Positions 17,801 through 25,753 of a stretch of 64,000 nt of DNA are shown piece after piece. The position numbers and the translations under genes are program-made. How positions within the stretch are numbered: position 1 is the first letter of the stretch; each line of letters starts with the position of its first letter. The notes under the pieces are model-generated. The model searched no databases. It worked only from the letters and a program-made list of their open reading frames with translations, and was not told the DNA's origin. Source of the DNA: a virus; the IMG/VR virus record IMGVR_UViG_3300037193_001894, positions 1 through 64,000 of that record; one strand, given 5' to 3'.

Positions 17801-18662
17801 GCACGATGATGCCCTCGCTGTGGCGCTCCAGGGTGTCCCAGTCGATCCGGGGGAACTTGCCGTAGAGCCCGTCACGGAAGCCCTCGGTGGAGATGGCCCA
17901 GAGGTTGCGCAGGCCCTGGTCGTCGATCGCCAGCAGCGTCAGGTGCCAGTAGCCGTACATCGCCTCGGAGAAGTCGGTCTTGCGGACCAGGTTCTTCTTG
18001 CGCTGCTCCAGCGTCATGTCGGCCAGGTCGGAGTCGGACACCCGACGGCCGTCCTCGGTCTCCCACCACTCGGCCATGCGGCGGAAGCGGTCGTCCTGGA
18101 AGTAGGCCTCCATGCCGAAGATCGGCTTGATCCCCGCAGCCTCACACTCGCGCTGGAGTGTGGGGTGCCCCGAGCAGACGCCGTGGTCGTTCAGCGAGAC
18201 GGCGCTCTGGCCGTGCTTGACGACCTCGGAGATGACCTCGGTGAGTCGCGAGCGGCCGTCCATCGGCGAGTACTCGGAGTGGGTGTGCAGGTGCACGAAG
18301 CCCGTGGCAGCGCCGGGCATCGCGTCGGCGGCGTCCAGCAGGTCGGTGTAGTCGGGGAAGGAGGGGAACTCGGACCAGCCCCTGATCAGGCTGTAGAAGC
18401 CTCGATCCTCGCTGCGCAGGTCCATGAACCGCTCGGTGGCGATCGCGGCCCAGCCGCCGCTGTGCAGCGGTGCAGCCAGGGCACCAGCGCCTGCGGCTGC
18501 GGCGCGTGCCCAGAACGGTGCGGAGATGTGCAGCAGCGAGTCCGTCACGTACCAACGGATGCCGAGGTCGTCCTCCAACAGGCTGTTCGCCGGATAGGTC
18601 CGGTGATCCACCATGACGGTCTCGGTCGTGCTGCCGTACGTCTCGATGAGTGAGTACGACAT
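14898..18662 (-). CDS. dnaE: DNA polymerase III alpha subunit
   Basis: This 1254-residue replicative polymerase has a PHP domain with HLHTHSEYSPMDG (about 124-136) and LNDHGVCSGH, the GPGRGSGGGS loop (514-523) and the catalytic Asp motif PPDFDVDFP (about 554-562). The fingers and tHhH regions follow (ISGLGDAACEKI). The last 250 residues read as an OB-type domain. About 120 residues before the PHP domain are extra compared with bacterial DnaE, which normally starts at the PHP domain. The ATG has GGGAGAG at good spacing. No separate epsilon exonuclease gene is recognised nearby, so proofreading may come from the PHP domain. A terminator hairpin separates it from the upstream gene. Confidence 0.93.
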   Translation of the reverse strand: MSYSLIETYGSTTETVMVDHRTYPANSLLEDDLGIRWYVTDSLLHISAPFWARAAAAGAGALAAPLHSGGWAAIATERFMDLRSEDRGFYSLIRGWSEFPSFPDYTDLLDAADAMPGAATGFVHLHTHSEYSPMDGRSRLTEVISEVVKHGQSAVSLNDHGVCSGHPTLQRECEAAGIKPIFGMEAYFQDDRFRRMAEWWETEDGRRVSDSDLADMTLEQRKKNLVRKTDFSEAMYGYWHLTLLAIDDQGLRNLWAISTEGFRDGLYGKFPRIDWDTLERHSEGIIVLSGCLRGPLAVPVIEDDEALARERLARLRGIFGDRFYLEVMPNDLPEQKKVNEAMVAFGREHGVPLVATVDSHYPTAEHRHEHKAWVAANTNTDVQDETDLFAHDLGLYVKSEAEVRAGLAYLGFEAVDEAVASTARIADRCTAHIEHRVLMPVYSKVGGEERDVERLLDLCLSNWHRVTNKSYSLDDAMARFEREMALLISKRYCGYYLQVADYVTSAKGAGCLVGPGRGSGGGSIVAYLAGITDLDPIEGGLLFERFLTEGRDSPPDFDVDFPTSWRPWVQDYITDKYGAERVVRVGTHLRLKNKGIIKDLGRAMKSQLPETAWADLEKVSKIITEAEASTAGLGLSWDALWAQEGDLLEPYAAKYPELFDMAERLVGILKSYGKHAAGLVVSTDESLVDSLPLRRGDEEGEGQGQMITQFEMGDLERMGYIKFDILTLRTLDTIQNCVDLIEEKRGHRVNIHQWVDEYHDPMVWDTLSDGLTLGVFQVETASGTRLIQRIRPSNMNEFADVLTLVRPGPKRAGLTDLYIERRDGDSEVIYPDPRLEPVLSKTYGCLLYQEDIMETCKVLAGYTLSEADTVRSILGKKKVEKVQAAGEKFVEGCVVHGMDRQAAQHLWDQMAEFAKYSFNRAHAYGYAVLAYWTAWLKVHYPVEFFTSVLSTVKEERIPEFVNEARRMGFSILPPDINESSTSFTAHGLGVRYGLKAISGLGDAACEKILAGQPYSSFEDFQGRSGVDRGVQATLAKIGAFDSLVPNRRGLETMLLMDKTGESARCQFKTDLPNPEHPFNLGCSFDWASEPAPINPRTGKTLKKKDPPKKCTKACRQYLAPAPLDIATIEPYTDVDVRTIEMEVLGLHLSSTPFDQITNVEDREVLTAQAEEIIDGPEGIYLLAVVVNRVRKHIDSNKNEMAFLSLATERSDLDVVVFSKTWEKFRNNLTTGDLRIVEVIKNERGMNLAAVYPVM

Positions 18663-18685
18663 CGGCTCTCCCTAGAGCAAGAGCC

Positions 18686-18724
18686 CCCTCCCACCCCGAT
18701 GGGGGTCGCGGTGGGGTGGGAGGG
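18686..18724 (-). terminator. Rho-independent-type terminator upstream of dnaE
   Basis: Perfect 12-base arms CCCTCCCACCCC (18686-18697) and GGGGTGGGAGGG (18713-18724) enclose a 15-base loop. On the minus strand the hairpin is followed by GGCTCTTGCTC. It follows the candidate SSB gene by about 15 bases and precedes the polymerase ribosome-binding site, so it should reduce polymerase expression relative to SSB. Confidence 0.75.
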
Positions 18725-18739
18725 AGCCCTCACGTTCTC

Positions 18740-19714
18740 TCAGTCGATGTCCGAGACCGACGACGACGCGCCGACCGGGGCGGGCTGGCCCTGGCTGCGG
18801 ACGCGCTCACGCATCGCCGCCAGGCGGTCCTGGTCAACATCGGTGTCGTCGTTCTTGGGCACCTCGGGAGCCGAGGACTCGCCCTTCGACGAACCCTCGC
18901 CCTTGCTCGGGACCGTCTTGGTCTCGTCGAAGAACCGGGCGTAGAACTCGTCGCTGGCCCGGTCGGAGAGGATCTTCACGAGGTCGATGTTCTGAGCCTT
19001 CATCGACTCCTCGTACTTCTTCCACCGCTCCGTGCCCGGGGCGAGGTTCTCGGTGATCCCCAGGCCGATGTGGGTGTAGACGGCATCCTTGCCCTCGCCG
19101 GTCCGCTTGACCACGAAGTCCTGGTTGCAGATCGTCCCGCCGAACGCCGAGGCGATCGCCGACAGCCCGTTGAAGTAGTTGCTCGGGGCCATGTTGACCA
19201 CGACGATCCGGCGCTCCTGGAGGACCTTGCCGGTCGGCTCGCCCTTCTCGTCCCGCTCGTCGATCTCGCGGATCGCGTCGCGGAAGCCGAGCCGCTTGCC
19301 GATCTGCGACTCCTCGATCTCACCGGCCGCAGCCATCTCCTTGGTGCCGACGACCTCCTCGCGGATGCAAGCCAGCGCCCAGTTCCGGATGGTCGGCTTG
19401 CACGGGCGACCCCACTGGTTGGTGAGCCCCTGGTCGCAGATGTAGCAGTCCTTGAACTGCCCCTCGAACGCCTCGTCGTACCGGCACACGGCGGGCATCG
19501 ACTTGGGCCAGTTGCCCTCGTAGTCCTTGGGCTTGTTCTTCGTGGGCACCGAAGCGTGCTGGTCCACGAAGATCCAGTCGTCCTTGTCGGTGAGGTAGCG
19601 CAGGACCTCCTGCTCGCCCTCGTCGATGCTCAGGTACTCGACCCGAGCGAAGCGACCTCCGCCCTGGTTCTCTGCGGCCTTGGTTGCCTGGTCTCCGCCC
19701 TTGCGAAACGCCAT
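18740..19714 (-). CDS. Candidate single-stranded DNA-binding protein
   Basis: This 324-residue protein has a basic N-terminus, a central globular part with a cysteine cluster (VCRYDEAF to CYICDQG, about 77-94) and a long, acidic, disordered tail ending VSDID. That architecture (core with a possible zinc site plus acidic tail) matches T4 gp32-like proteins that coat single-stranded DNA and recruit replication partners. Its place among replication genes supports this. A strong terminator lies just after its stop. It is not an OB-fold SSB of the bacterial type as far as I can see. Moderate confidence. Confidence 0.6.
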   Translation of the reverse strand: MAFRKGGDQATKAAENQGGGRFARVEYLSIDEGEQEVLRYLTDKDDWIFVDQHASVPTKNKPKDYEGNWPKSMPAVCRYDEAFEGQFKDCYICDQGLTNQWGRPCKPTIRNWALACIREEVVGTKEMAAAGEIEESQIGKRLGFRDAIREIDERDEKGEPTGKVLQERRIVVVNMAPSNYFNGLSAIASAFGGTICNQDFVVKRTGEGKDAVYTHIGLGITENLAPGTERWKKYEESMKAQNIDLVKILSDRASDEFYARFFDETKTVPSKGEGSSKGESSAPEVPKNDDTDVDQDRLAAMRERVRSQGQPAPVGASSSVSDID

Positions 19715-19718
19715 GGGA

Positions 19719-20702
19719 TTACCTGCTCTCTATTGCTGGACGCACGGTGTGTGCGCTGATCTGGGTGTGCAGTGCTATTGCGGCGCGAGAGGCCAGGTCG
19801 GGCGAGACCTGGACCCCCTTGTTGAGGAAGACCACCCACTCCTCGTCCACCGAGGCAACGGCGTAGGGGTGCGGCTGGTTTCCCATCAGGCCGACGGCGA
19901 GCGTCGGGCTGATCCCTCTCTCCGACAACTCGGTGATCAGAGCGGCCTGCCACTCGGCGAGCCTCTCGGTATCCCACTTCGTGGTCTTCCAGAGGTAGAA
20001 CGAATACTGCCAGTCTGCACCGACAGTTTCGTGGTGCGGATCCTCATCGAACTCGTCTTCACCAACCGTGTCAAGCGACTCGCCGGAATCACTTGAATCG
20101 GTTACGAGGCCACCCGATGTCTCCGGCTCCAACTTGTACCCCCAGTCGTCGAGCACGGACTCGGCGGTGGTGTAGTCGCCGGTCTCGCTCCTCTTGGACG
20201 CCTCGGCGGCAGCCCTCAACTTGAGGGCCTCCTGCACGTACTCGTCGTCGAGGTACTGCTCGCCCAGAGGGAGCGCGTCGTACGCCCCACGCACCTCGGG
20301 GTTGAGCAACTGGGTCATGCAGTAGGTCAGCCGCCGAGAGTCCTGGCCACCCTTGTCGAAGTAGGCCAGGCGGAGATCCTTGCGGGTCGCACCGACATAC
20401 GGCCAAGGGATGCCCAGGTCCCGGTAGTAGCGGTTGGGGTCCCACGCGAACAGCGGACCGGCCAGCGCCATCGTGCGGCTCGTGGAGCACCTCCGGGGTC
20501 CCGACCCAACCAGCGCAGGCTCTGCGCCCGTCCCAGGCCGGTCTGGGGGCTCGTAGAGCCGCTTGGGGATCGGGTCGTATGCGTCCTCGACGTGCCTGGG
20601 GGCACCCTCGCGCACGTAGTTGATCCCAGCGGTGGACGAGCCGAGGTGCTCCTCGTACTTGCGCACGATGTGGCTGAGGTCCAGTGCCTCGCGGAACGGC
20701 AT
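19719..20702 (-). CDS. Protein with a J-domain-like segment
   Basis: The protein has 327 residues. Around residues 85-145 it reads like a degenerate J domain: DPNRYYRDLGIPW, then ATRKDLRLAYFDKGGQ, then LLNPEVRGAYDALP. The usual HPD tripeptide is replaced by KGGQ, so DnaK activation is doubtful. A Glu/Asp-rich segment follows, and the C-terminal ~85 residues form another domain (WQYSFYLWKTTKWD). The ATG has AAGGAG at seven bases. It lies between the primase and the candidate SSB, which suggests a replication-accessory or assembly role. The J-domain relation is inference. Confidence 0.55.
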   Translation of the reverse strand: MPFREALDLSHIVRKYEEHLGSSTAGINYVREGAPRHVEDAYDPIPKRLYEPPDRPGTGAEPALVGSGPRRCSTSRTMALAGPLFAWDPNRYYRDLGIPWPYVGATRKDLRLAYFDKGGQDSRRLTYCMTQLLNPEVRGAYDALPLGEQYLDDEYVQEALKLRAAAEASKRSETGDYTTAESVLDDWGYKLEPETSGGLVTDSSDSGESLDTVGEDEFDEDPHHETVGADWQYSFYLWKTTKWDTERLAEWQAALITELSERGISPTLAVGLMGNQPHPYAVASVDEEWVVFLNKGVQVSPDLASRAAIALHTQISAHTVRPAIESR

Positions 20703-20706
20703 CGCG

Positions 20707-21090
20707 CTACTCCTTCTCGGTCTCGTCCGCCAGGTCACCCTCGTCCTGGTCGGACCACTCGTTGCTGCTGGCGGTCTTGGACACCGCGTCGCCGTCCTCG
20801 TTGAGGATCTGGCCGGTGCCGTGCTTCCTGAGGCTCATCTCGTCACCCCCCTCCACGATGTCGTCGTGCTGGAAGACGTAGAGGTACCTGCGGCCGAAGG
20901 GGACCTTGGTGTAGGCGAGCGCGTACTGGTAGTGGAACTGGCCGCGCCTGACCACGTTGCCCTCGGAGTCCTTCTCGACGAAGCAGTGGCCCGGCTCGGA
21001 GAGGAACGGGTCCAGGGGCAGGTCCAGACGACGCTCGTCGCCGTCGGCCGGGCCTCCCCAGAACCCTACGGTCGTGGTCATCGTCATCAT
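20707..21090 (-). CDS. Hypothetical acidic protein
   Basis: The protein has 127 residues. The first ~80 are ordered, with a VGFWGGPADGDERRL opening and a YTKVPFGRRYLYVFQHD segment; the last 45 are acidic and disordered (DQDEGDLADETEKE). The ATG overlaps the primase stop. An internal ATG preceded by GGAGGGGGG could start a shorter product. No family is recognised. Confidence 0.65.
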   Translation of the reverse strand: MMTMTTTVGFWGGPADGDERRLDLPLDPFLSEPGHCFVEKDSEGNVVRRGQFHYQYALAYTKVPFGRRYLYVFQHDDIVEGGDEMSLRKHGTGQILNEDGDAVSKTASSNEWSDQDEGDLADETEKE

Positions 21091-22274
21091 GCGCACCCCC
21101 CGTCGTGCGCCTTGGCCATGCAGCGGTAGCAGGTCAGCGCGTTCGGCCGCTGCCAGATCACCCAGGGCACGGCCTCGGAGTGCAGGTCCCTCAGGTCGTC
21201 GTTGTCCATCTCCCCAGGATCGGCCGAAAACGGGCTTTCCACGGCCCAAACGTCGGTGTACTGGGCAACCGTCTCCAAGATGCCCTTCTTGGTCACCTTG
21301 CCGCGCCGGTCGGTGAGGTCGAGGTAGGCACCCCAGCCCGCTGGGTCGTTGTCGAGGTGGAACACCACCCGCTTGTACCGGCCGAGCAACTTGGCCTGCC
21401 GCTCGGTGATGTCCGCCCCGAAGGTGGCCACGGTGTGGAAGTCCTCGCGGTCCTGCACCAGCACGCTGAACGGGCTCTCGAAGACGTTGACCTCCTCGAA
21501 CCGCTCGGGGGCGTAGTTGAACAGCGTGGAGTCCTTGGGGAAGTCGGTCGAGGACTTGTACTTCGGGGTCCCGTCGCTGGCCAGCCGTCGCGTCTGCCAG
21601 CCCACCAGGTCGCCGCGCCAGAAGTGCGGGATGACGATGCGCTCGCTCGGGGGCAGGGCCTGCCGGGTGCCGTCGGCCTTCACCCGGAAGCCCATCGGGA
21701 ACCGCTCGGAGTAGCCGATCTGGAACCGGACGGCGTTCTCCTCGGGGACGCCCCGGCCACCGACGTTGCGGCCGTCGGCGTCGTACTCGATCGGGTCGGT
21801 CACCCAGGGGTGCAGCAGCCGCCACGGGTCCAGCACCTGGGGGTCGTAGATCGGCATGGGGGCGCGCTCGCCCTTGGTGCCGTAGAGGGCCTGGAAGAAC
21901 CGCAGCAGCGCGGAGAGGTCCATGACCTCGCCGTCGGTCCCGGTCTCCTTCGCCAGCCACTTGCGGGCCTCGGTCGAGGAGCCGCCCCGGTGCTCGGCGA
22001 TGAACCACAGCAGCCCGCCCGACCGCTTGCACCCCAGGCACTTGAACGTCAACTTCTTGTAGTTGAGGGCGGCGGTCGGGTCGTGGTCCTGGTTGCGGTG
22101 CTCACCGAGCACGCAGGGGATGATCAACTCCTTGCGGGTCGCGGAGTGGCTGTGCACCCGCAGTTGGAACTCGTCGAGGAGTTCTCGGCACAGCCGCTCC
22201 TTCTCCGGCTCCGGCAGCAGCGCCGCCTCGAAGGGCTGGGAGGAGGGGGCTTCGCCCCTACGGAACGCCGTCAT
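21087..22274 (-). CDS. dnaG: DnaG-like primase
   Basis: The 395-residue protein has an N-terminal zinc-binding region with C54, nearby His (GEHRNQDH) and C79/C82 (FKCLGCKRSGG), as in CHC2 zinc fingers. A Toprim-like core follows: the acidic strand is FESPFSVL, and the DxD motif is VVFHLDNDPAG. It would lay primers for the DnaE-type polymerase next to the phage DnaB-like helicase. It is shorter than bacterial DnaG and lacks an obvious helicase-binding C-terminal domain. The start overlaps the HTH gene stop as ATGA. Confidence 0.85.
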   Translation of the reverse strand: MTAFRRGEAPSSQPFEAALLPEPEKERLCRELLDEFQLRVHSHSATRKELIIPCVLGEHRNQDHDPTAALNYKKLTFKCLGCKRSGGLLWFIAEHRGGSSTEARKWLAKETGTDGEVMDLSALLRFFQALYGTKGERAPMPIYDPQVLDPWRLLHPWVTDPIEYDADGRNVGGRGVPEENAVRFQIGYSERFPMGFRVKADGTRQALPPSERIVIPHFWRGDLVGWQTRRLASDGTPKYKSSTDFPKDSTLFNYAPERFEEVNVFESPFSVLVQDREDFHTVATFGADITERQAKLLGRYKRVVFHLDNDPAGWGAYLDLTDRRGKVTKKGILETVAQYTDVWAVESPFSADPGEMDNDDLRDLHSEAVPWVIWQRPNALTCYRCMAKAHDGGCA

Positions 22275-22594
22275 GACCCCACCACCGCCCGGATCTGCTC
22301 CATCTGCTCGGGCGTGCGCTGCGCGCTGTGGTCCACGTACTTGCCGTGCTTGAGGGTGTGCAGGTTGCCCTTGGGCGCACCGCCCGTGGCGGGCCGGTAC
22401 TCCTTGTGCCAGGCGAGCACCGCCTCGATGTCGAACATCGCGGCCCGCTTGCGTCCGCCCGCAGGGCTGGGGGAGATGACCTGCGCGACCATCTCGGGGA
22501 ACCCGTTGCGGGCTCGCCGCTGGTGCCACATGTAGACCTGGTTGGCCGAGACGCCGAGCAGCCTCCCGAGGTCGGTGTACCCCGCTACCTCCAT
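22271..22594 (-). CDS. MerR/excisionase-like helix-turn-helix protein
   Basis: This 107-residue protein opens with a winged-helix-type HTH (YTDLGRLLGVSANQVYMWHQRR), followed by a basic linker and FDIEAVLAWHKEY, as in small MerR-like DNA-binding proteins. The C-terminal ~40 residues are polar. It lies between helicase and primase genes, so origin recognition or local regulation are both possible. The ATG is three bases after the helicase stop. Confidence 0.65.
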   Translation of the reverse strand: MEVAGYTDLGRLLGVSANQVYMWHQRRARNGFPEMVAQVISPSPAGGRKRAAMFDIEAVLAWHKEYRPATGGAPKGNLHTLKHGKYVDHSAQRTPEQMEQIRAVVGS

Positions 22595-22597
22595 CGC

Positions 22598-23908
22598 CTA
22601 GTCCCCCACCGTGATCTCGTGCCGGACACGGTACGAGCCGTGCTCGGGATCCCAGATGATCTGCCAGTTCTTGATGTCCTCGCGGCGGGCAGCGAGGATC
22701 TGGAACTTCGCCACCTTGTTGATCCGCTCGGCCTGGTTCTGGTGCAGGGCGAACACCCAGTTCGCGGCCCGCTCGACACCGGCCGACTCCGCGAGGTGCT
22801 GCATCTCGTGGTAGTCCTGCTTCTTCGCGGCCTCCATGCCAGCCCGGTTGATCTGGTGGGCCAGCAGCAGCGCGATCGGGTCCCGGCCGTCCTTGATCAG
22901 GTCGGACAACTCGTGGACGTTCTCGTTGAACAACTCGTGCCGGGGCTTGCGTCCGGGGTTCGGGTGCTCGACGTGGGTCAACTGGTCGATGGCCACCCGC
23001 TGCACCCCGAGCATCTTCGCCTCGCGGATCATCATCTCCGGGGTCCTGGAGCCACGCGGCGGGGCGATGATGTGCAACTGCCCCGGCATGTCGGGGAGCA
23101 CCTCGTGGATGAACTTGCGGACCTGCTGGACCTGCTCCTCGTCCACGGTGCCGCGCTGCCAGTGCCGAGGGTTGATCCCCAGGTGCAGGCACACGATCCG
23201 GTCCAGGGTCATCTCGACCGAGTTCTCCAGGGTGAACAGGCAGAAGTCGTTGCCCTGCTCGGCCCACTCGAACTTGGCCACCCGGTCCAGGAAGTAGGAC
23301 TTGCCGACCTTGGGGCCTGCGGCGACCACCGCCATCTCCCCGGGGTGCACCCCGCCCGTGTGCTCGTCGATCTGCGGCAGCCCGAAGGTGATGCCCTTGG
23401 TGGCCGAGCCCTCCTCGACGCGGCGCTCGTACGCGGCCAGCGCGGTGGTGAACCCCTCGGAGGCGAGAGCCCGGTTCGACCGGTCCTGGAGCCGGGCGCT
23501 GACGGTGAACAACTCGTTGGTGACCTCGGCCAGCATCTCCACCTTGGTGGTGACCGGGGCCTGGGCCATCCGGGTGCTGGCGTCCTTGATGAAGGTCTGC
23601 CACTCCCGGCCCGCGTAGAGGTCCTTGAGGCTGTCGATCGCGGACTCGATCGTGTCGATCTCGATGTCCTCGTCGGGGAGTTCGACCTCCTCCTCCTCCA
23701 GCGTCTCGCCCCAGGTGGCCAGGAGGAACTCCCGGCTGGGGGCCTGCCGACGGCCGGAGTCGAAGTAGTAGTCCAGTGCCCAGGCGACCATCGGCCGCAG
23801 CGGCTCGGTGGGCACGCACTCCAGGTCGAGCCCGCGACGGGCCAGGGTCTCCAGGGCGTCGATGTCGCTCAGGCTGGCGTAGAGCACATCCTCGGAGTGG
23901 GTGGTCAT
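22598..23908 (-). CDS. dnaB: DnaB-like replicative helicase
   Basis: The protein has 436 residues. The N-terminal ~150 residues are helical. The RecA-like motor has Walker A GPKVGKS (198-204), a glutamate strand FTLENSVEM, Walker B-like VQRVAIDQLTHVEH and the sensor Gln in LLLAHQINRAG. A C-terminal basic motif (KFQILAARR) fits DnaB-family hexameric helicases. The ATG overlaps the loader gene stop, the common order loader-helicase in phages. The N-terminal domain is not clearly the bacterial DnaB type. Confidence 0.83.
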   Translation of the reverse strand: MTTHSEDVLYASLSDIDALETLARRGLDLECVPTEPLRPMVAWALDYYFDSGRRQAPSREFLLATWGETLEEEEVELPDEDIEIDTIESAIDSLKDLYAGREWQTFIKDASTRMAQAPVTTKVEMLAEVTNELFTVSARLQDRSNRALASEGFTTALAAYERRVEEGSATKGITFGLPQIDEHTGGVHPGEMAVVAAGPKVGKSYFLDRVAKFEWAEQGNDFCLFTLENSVEMTLDRIVCLHLGINPRHWQRGTVDEEQVQQVRKFIHEVLPDMPGQLHIIAPPRGSRTPEMMIREAKMLGVQRVAIDQLTHVEHPNPGRKPRHELFNENVHELSDLIKDGRDPIALLLAHQINRAGMEAAKKQDYHEMQHLAESAGVERAANWVFALHQNQAERINKVAKFQILAARREDIKNWQIIWDPEHGSYRVRHEITVGD

Positions 23909-24720
23909 CCCAGGGCCACCGGTCGGGAGATGTTGTTGAGCGCGTCGCTCTTGGCGCGCTCGCGCACCCGGATGCGGAAGGACTCCCCGGTGACCTCGTG
24001 GTCCAGGCACGCCTCGGCCAGCAGGCTCATCACTGCCCCGCCGTAGCCGGAGTTCATCTCGTCCATGGAGTAGTTGGTCGTGATGATCGTCGGCCGGGAG
24101 TTGGCCACCCGGGACCTGATCACGGTGTCGAAGATCGAGCCAGCGAGTTCGACCTTGCCCTTGTACTCCTTGCCCACGTCGTCCACCACGAGCACCCCGG
24201 CGTTGGTCACGCGGCGGACGAACCACTCGCGCTCCTCGGCGCTGTGCCAGCCTGCGGTGTAGGCGTCGAGCATCTCGTTGAACTGGGTGAAGTAGCCGTC
24301 GTGCCCGAACGCGATCAGCGACTTGAGCAGCAGGGTCGCCAGCATCGTCTTGCCGGTGCCCGACTGCTTCCCGAGGAGGATGAAGCCCAGCCCCGCGCTG
24401 GTGTAGGCCTTGGCGTTCTCGCCGTACTCCACGATCGCGTTGACGACCGCCTTGGGGACCTGGCTGTCCACGTCCTGCCAGGTGAGCCGCTGGTACTTCA
24501 ACCCGACGCCGCAGTGGCGCAGGTGGCAGTACAGCAGCCACTGGCTGGGGCAGTCGCACTCCGTCTCACCCTCGGGGGAGATGAAGACCTTCTCGCCCTT
24601 GCAGGTGATGCACGAGGCGTAGGGGTCCCGCCACAGGTCGGGGTGGCGTCTGCGGAGCCGGTCGAAGTCGGCGTCAGGCAGCGGCTTGATATGCGACGGC
24701 AGGGGCGGCAAGGTCAGCAT
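23905..24720 (-). CDS. DnaC/IstB-like helicase-loader ATPase
   Basis: This 271-residue AAA+ protein has Walker A GKQSGTGKT (117-125), Walker B VLVVDDVGKE and sensor-1 TIITTNYSMD. The N-terminal third has six cysteines (CITC at 37-40, CDC at 55-57, C65 and C70) that could bind zinc, as in DnaC-type loaders. It would place the adjacent DnaB-like helicase on DNA. GGGAGAGCC precedes the ATG. Confidence 0.82.
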   Translation of the reverse strand: MLTLPPLPSHIKPLPDADFDRLRRRHPDLWRDPYASCITCKGEKVFISPEGETECDCPSQWLLYCHLRHCGVGLKYQRLTWQDVDSQVPKAVVNAIVEYGENAKAYTSAGLGFILLGKQSGTGKTMLATLLLKSLIAFGHDGYFTQFNEMLDAYTAGWHSAEEREWFVRRVTNAGVLVVDDVGKEYKGKVELAGSIFDTVIRSRVANSRPTIITTNYSMDEMNSGYGGAVMSLLAEACLDHEVTGESFRIRVRERAKSDALNNISRPVALG

Positions 24721-24765
24721 GGCTCTCCCGGAGTGCTGATGGTCGGTCGGACGCTCTGGCGGGCG

Positions 24766-25173
24766 TCAGGACAGGTTGTCGGCGATGGGTTGTGCGAAGT
24801 AGGGGTCGGAGCCCTTGCAGAAGCGGTTCACGGAGATCGGGGCGTTGCGCCACATCCCGCCATGGACCTGGAACGCGGCCCTGGAGATGGCGACGGCCTT
24901 CTCGATCCCCCAGCGCGAGATGAAGCCCTTGAAGATCCCGGCCTCCTTCTTCGGGTCCCGCACCTGGGGACCATGCGCCGCCTCGATCTCTCCGACCACG
25001 TAGTCCCGCAGGTCCGACCAGTTCCACATGGCCTCGGGCTTGGCCAAGAAGCCCCGCTGGTCGCTCGCCGGGATCACGGTGACCCGTTCCTCCACCTGGG
25101 GGACCGGAGTCGATCGGGTGATCACTCGCCGGGTGGACTGTGCGGTGTCGAGGTCATTGTCGAAGTCGAGCAT
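24766..25173 (-). CDS. Hypothetical replication-region protein
   Basis: This 135-residue protein has a polar N-terminus and a helical C-terminal domain (WSDLRDYVVGEIEAAHG, GIEKAVAISRAAFQVHGG). It lies directly upstream of the helicase loader, the position often held by a small initiator or loader partner, but no motif confirms this. The ATG has AAGGAG about eleven bases upstream. Confidence 0.65.
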   Translation of the reverse strand: MLDFDNDLDTAQSTRRVITRSTPVPQVEERVTVIPASDQRGFLAKPEAMWNWSDLRDYVVGEIEAAHGPQVRDPKKEAGIFKGFISRWGIEKAVAISRAAFQVHGGMWRNAPISVNRFCKGSDPYFAQPIADNLS

Positions 25174-25203
25174 GGTCGGGCAACTCCTTGGAGAGGTCGT
25201 AAC

Positions 25204-25542
25204 TCAGCGGGTGGTCTGATCGTTGCGCAGGAGGGTCTCCCAGAACGGAGTCCCGATCTTCTCGACGGCCGTGCGCACCAGGGAGTGCTCGGCGGCGAGA
25301 AGGGAGGTTGAGGAGATGAGGATCAGGTCGGCCCGGCCCTTGTGGACCATGGCGACGGTGATCGGCTCGTCGGTCTGGCTCGCGCCCCACTCGGTGACGG
25401 GCACGGGGGTGGCGACCAGCCAGTGGTAGTCGTCGAGCCCCACGATGTAACCGGCCACCTCGTGGTACGGCTGACTGCCGAGGAACCGGAAGGTGACCTT
25501 GCGGCCCTTCAACGCAGCATGGGTGATCTGCTTGTTCGACAT
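25204..25542 (-). CDS. Small Sm/Hfq-like beta-barrel candidate
   Basis: From the ATG at 25542 the protein has 112 residues. The segment KGRKVTFRFLGSQPYHEVAGYIVGLDD alternates like the beta strands of an Sm fold, with the G-x-V-x-G-L-D turn; later strands are YHWLVATPV and ITVAMVHKG. RNA binding is therefore possible but not shown. The start is uncertain: the ATG at 25542 lacks a Shine-Dalgarno sequence, while in-frame GTG codons upstream (to 25638) follow GGAGG-like sequences. It heads the replication operon. Confidence 0.5.
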   Translation of the reverse strand: MSNKQITHAALKGRKVTFRFLGSQPYHEVAGYIVGLDDYHWLVATPVPVTEWGASQTDEPITVAMVHKGRADLILISSTSLLAAEHSLVRTAVEKIGTPFWETLLRNDQTTR

Positions 25543-25631
25543 GGAGGAGCCGAGACGACCCCGGGGTGCGAGCGCGCCTCGCGGGCTTTCCGTCACCGTT
25601 CCCCCGCTCACACTGCCTCCACCGAAAGAGA

Positions 25632-25671
25632 GCCCCATCCCACTCTTGGACCAGGAAGGGCGGGATGGGGC
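25632..25671 (-). terminator. Hairpin upstream of the replication operon
   Basis: Arms GCCCCATCCC (25632-25641) and GGGATGGGGC (25662-25671) pair perfectly. On the minus strand the hairpin is followed by TCTCTTTC. No gene ends just before it, so it would terminate a short leader or small RNA, or act as an attenuator for the replication genes. Confidence 0.6.
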
Positions 25672-25723
25672 ACGCAGTGGGCCTCACCTCGTCTGGCGAA
25701 CCGAGGGGGTTGTAGGTCAAGTC

Positions 25724-25745
25724 GGTCGATTCAAGTGAATCGACC
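25724..25745. promoter_or_regulatory. Palindromic operator-like site
   Basis: Ten-base perfect arms GGTCGATTCA and TGAATCGACC flank a two-base centre. The site sits just downstream of the candidate -10 box, where a bound dimer would block transcription. A 12-base core (CGATTCAAGTGA) recurs at 20089-20100 inside another gene. Confidence 0.5.
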
Positions 25746-25753
25746 CAGATCAC

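Noticed and set aside
14811-18653. A 1280-codon open frame on the plus strand opposite the polymerase gene
   Set aside because: It is antisense to dnaE, with low-complexity Val/Leu/Gly/Arg-rich translation typical of high-GC mirror frames. It has no motif and no ribosome-binding site.
20707-20840. Separate gene starting at the internal ATG of the 127-residue protein
   Set aside because: It is in the same frame as the longer protein, which has a normal coupled start, so a second gene is not needed.
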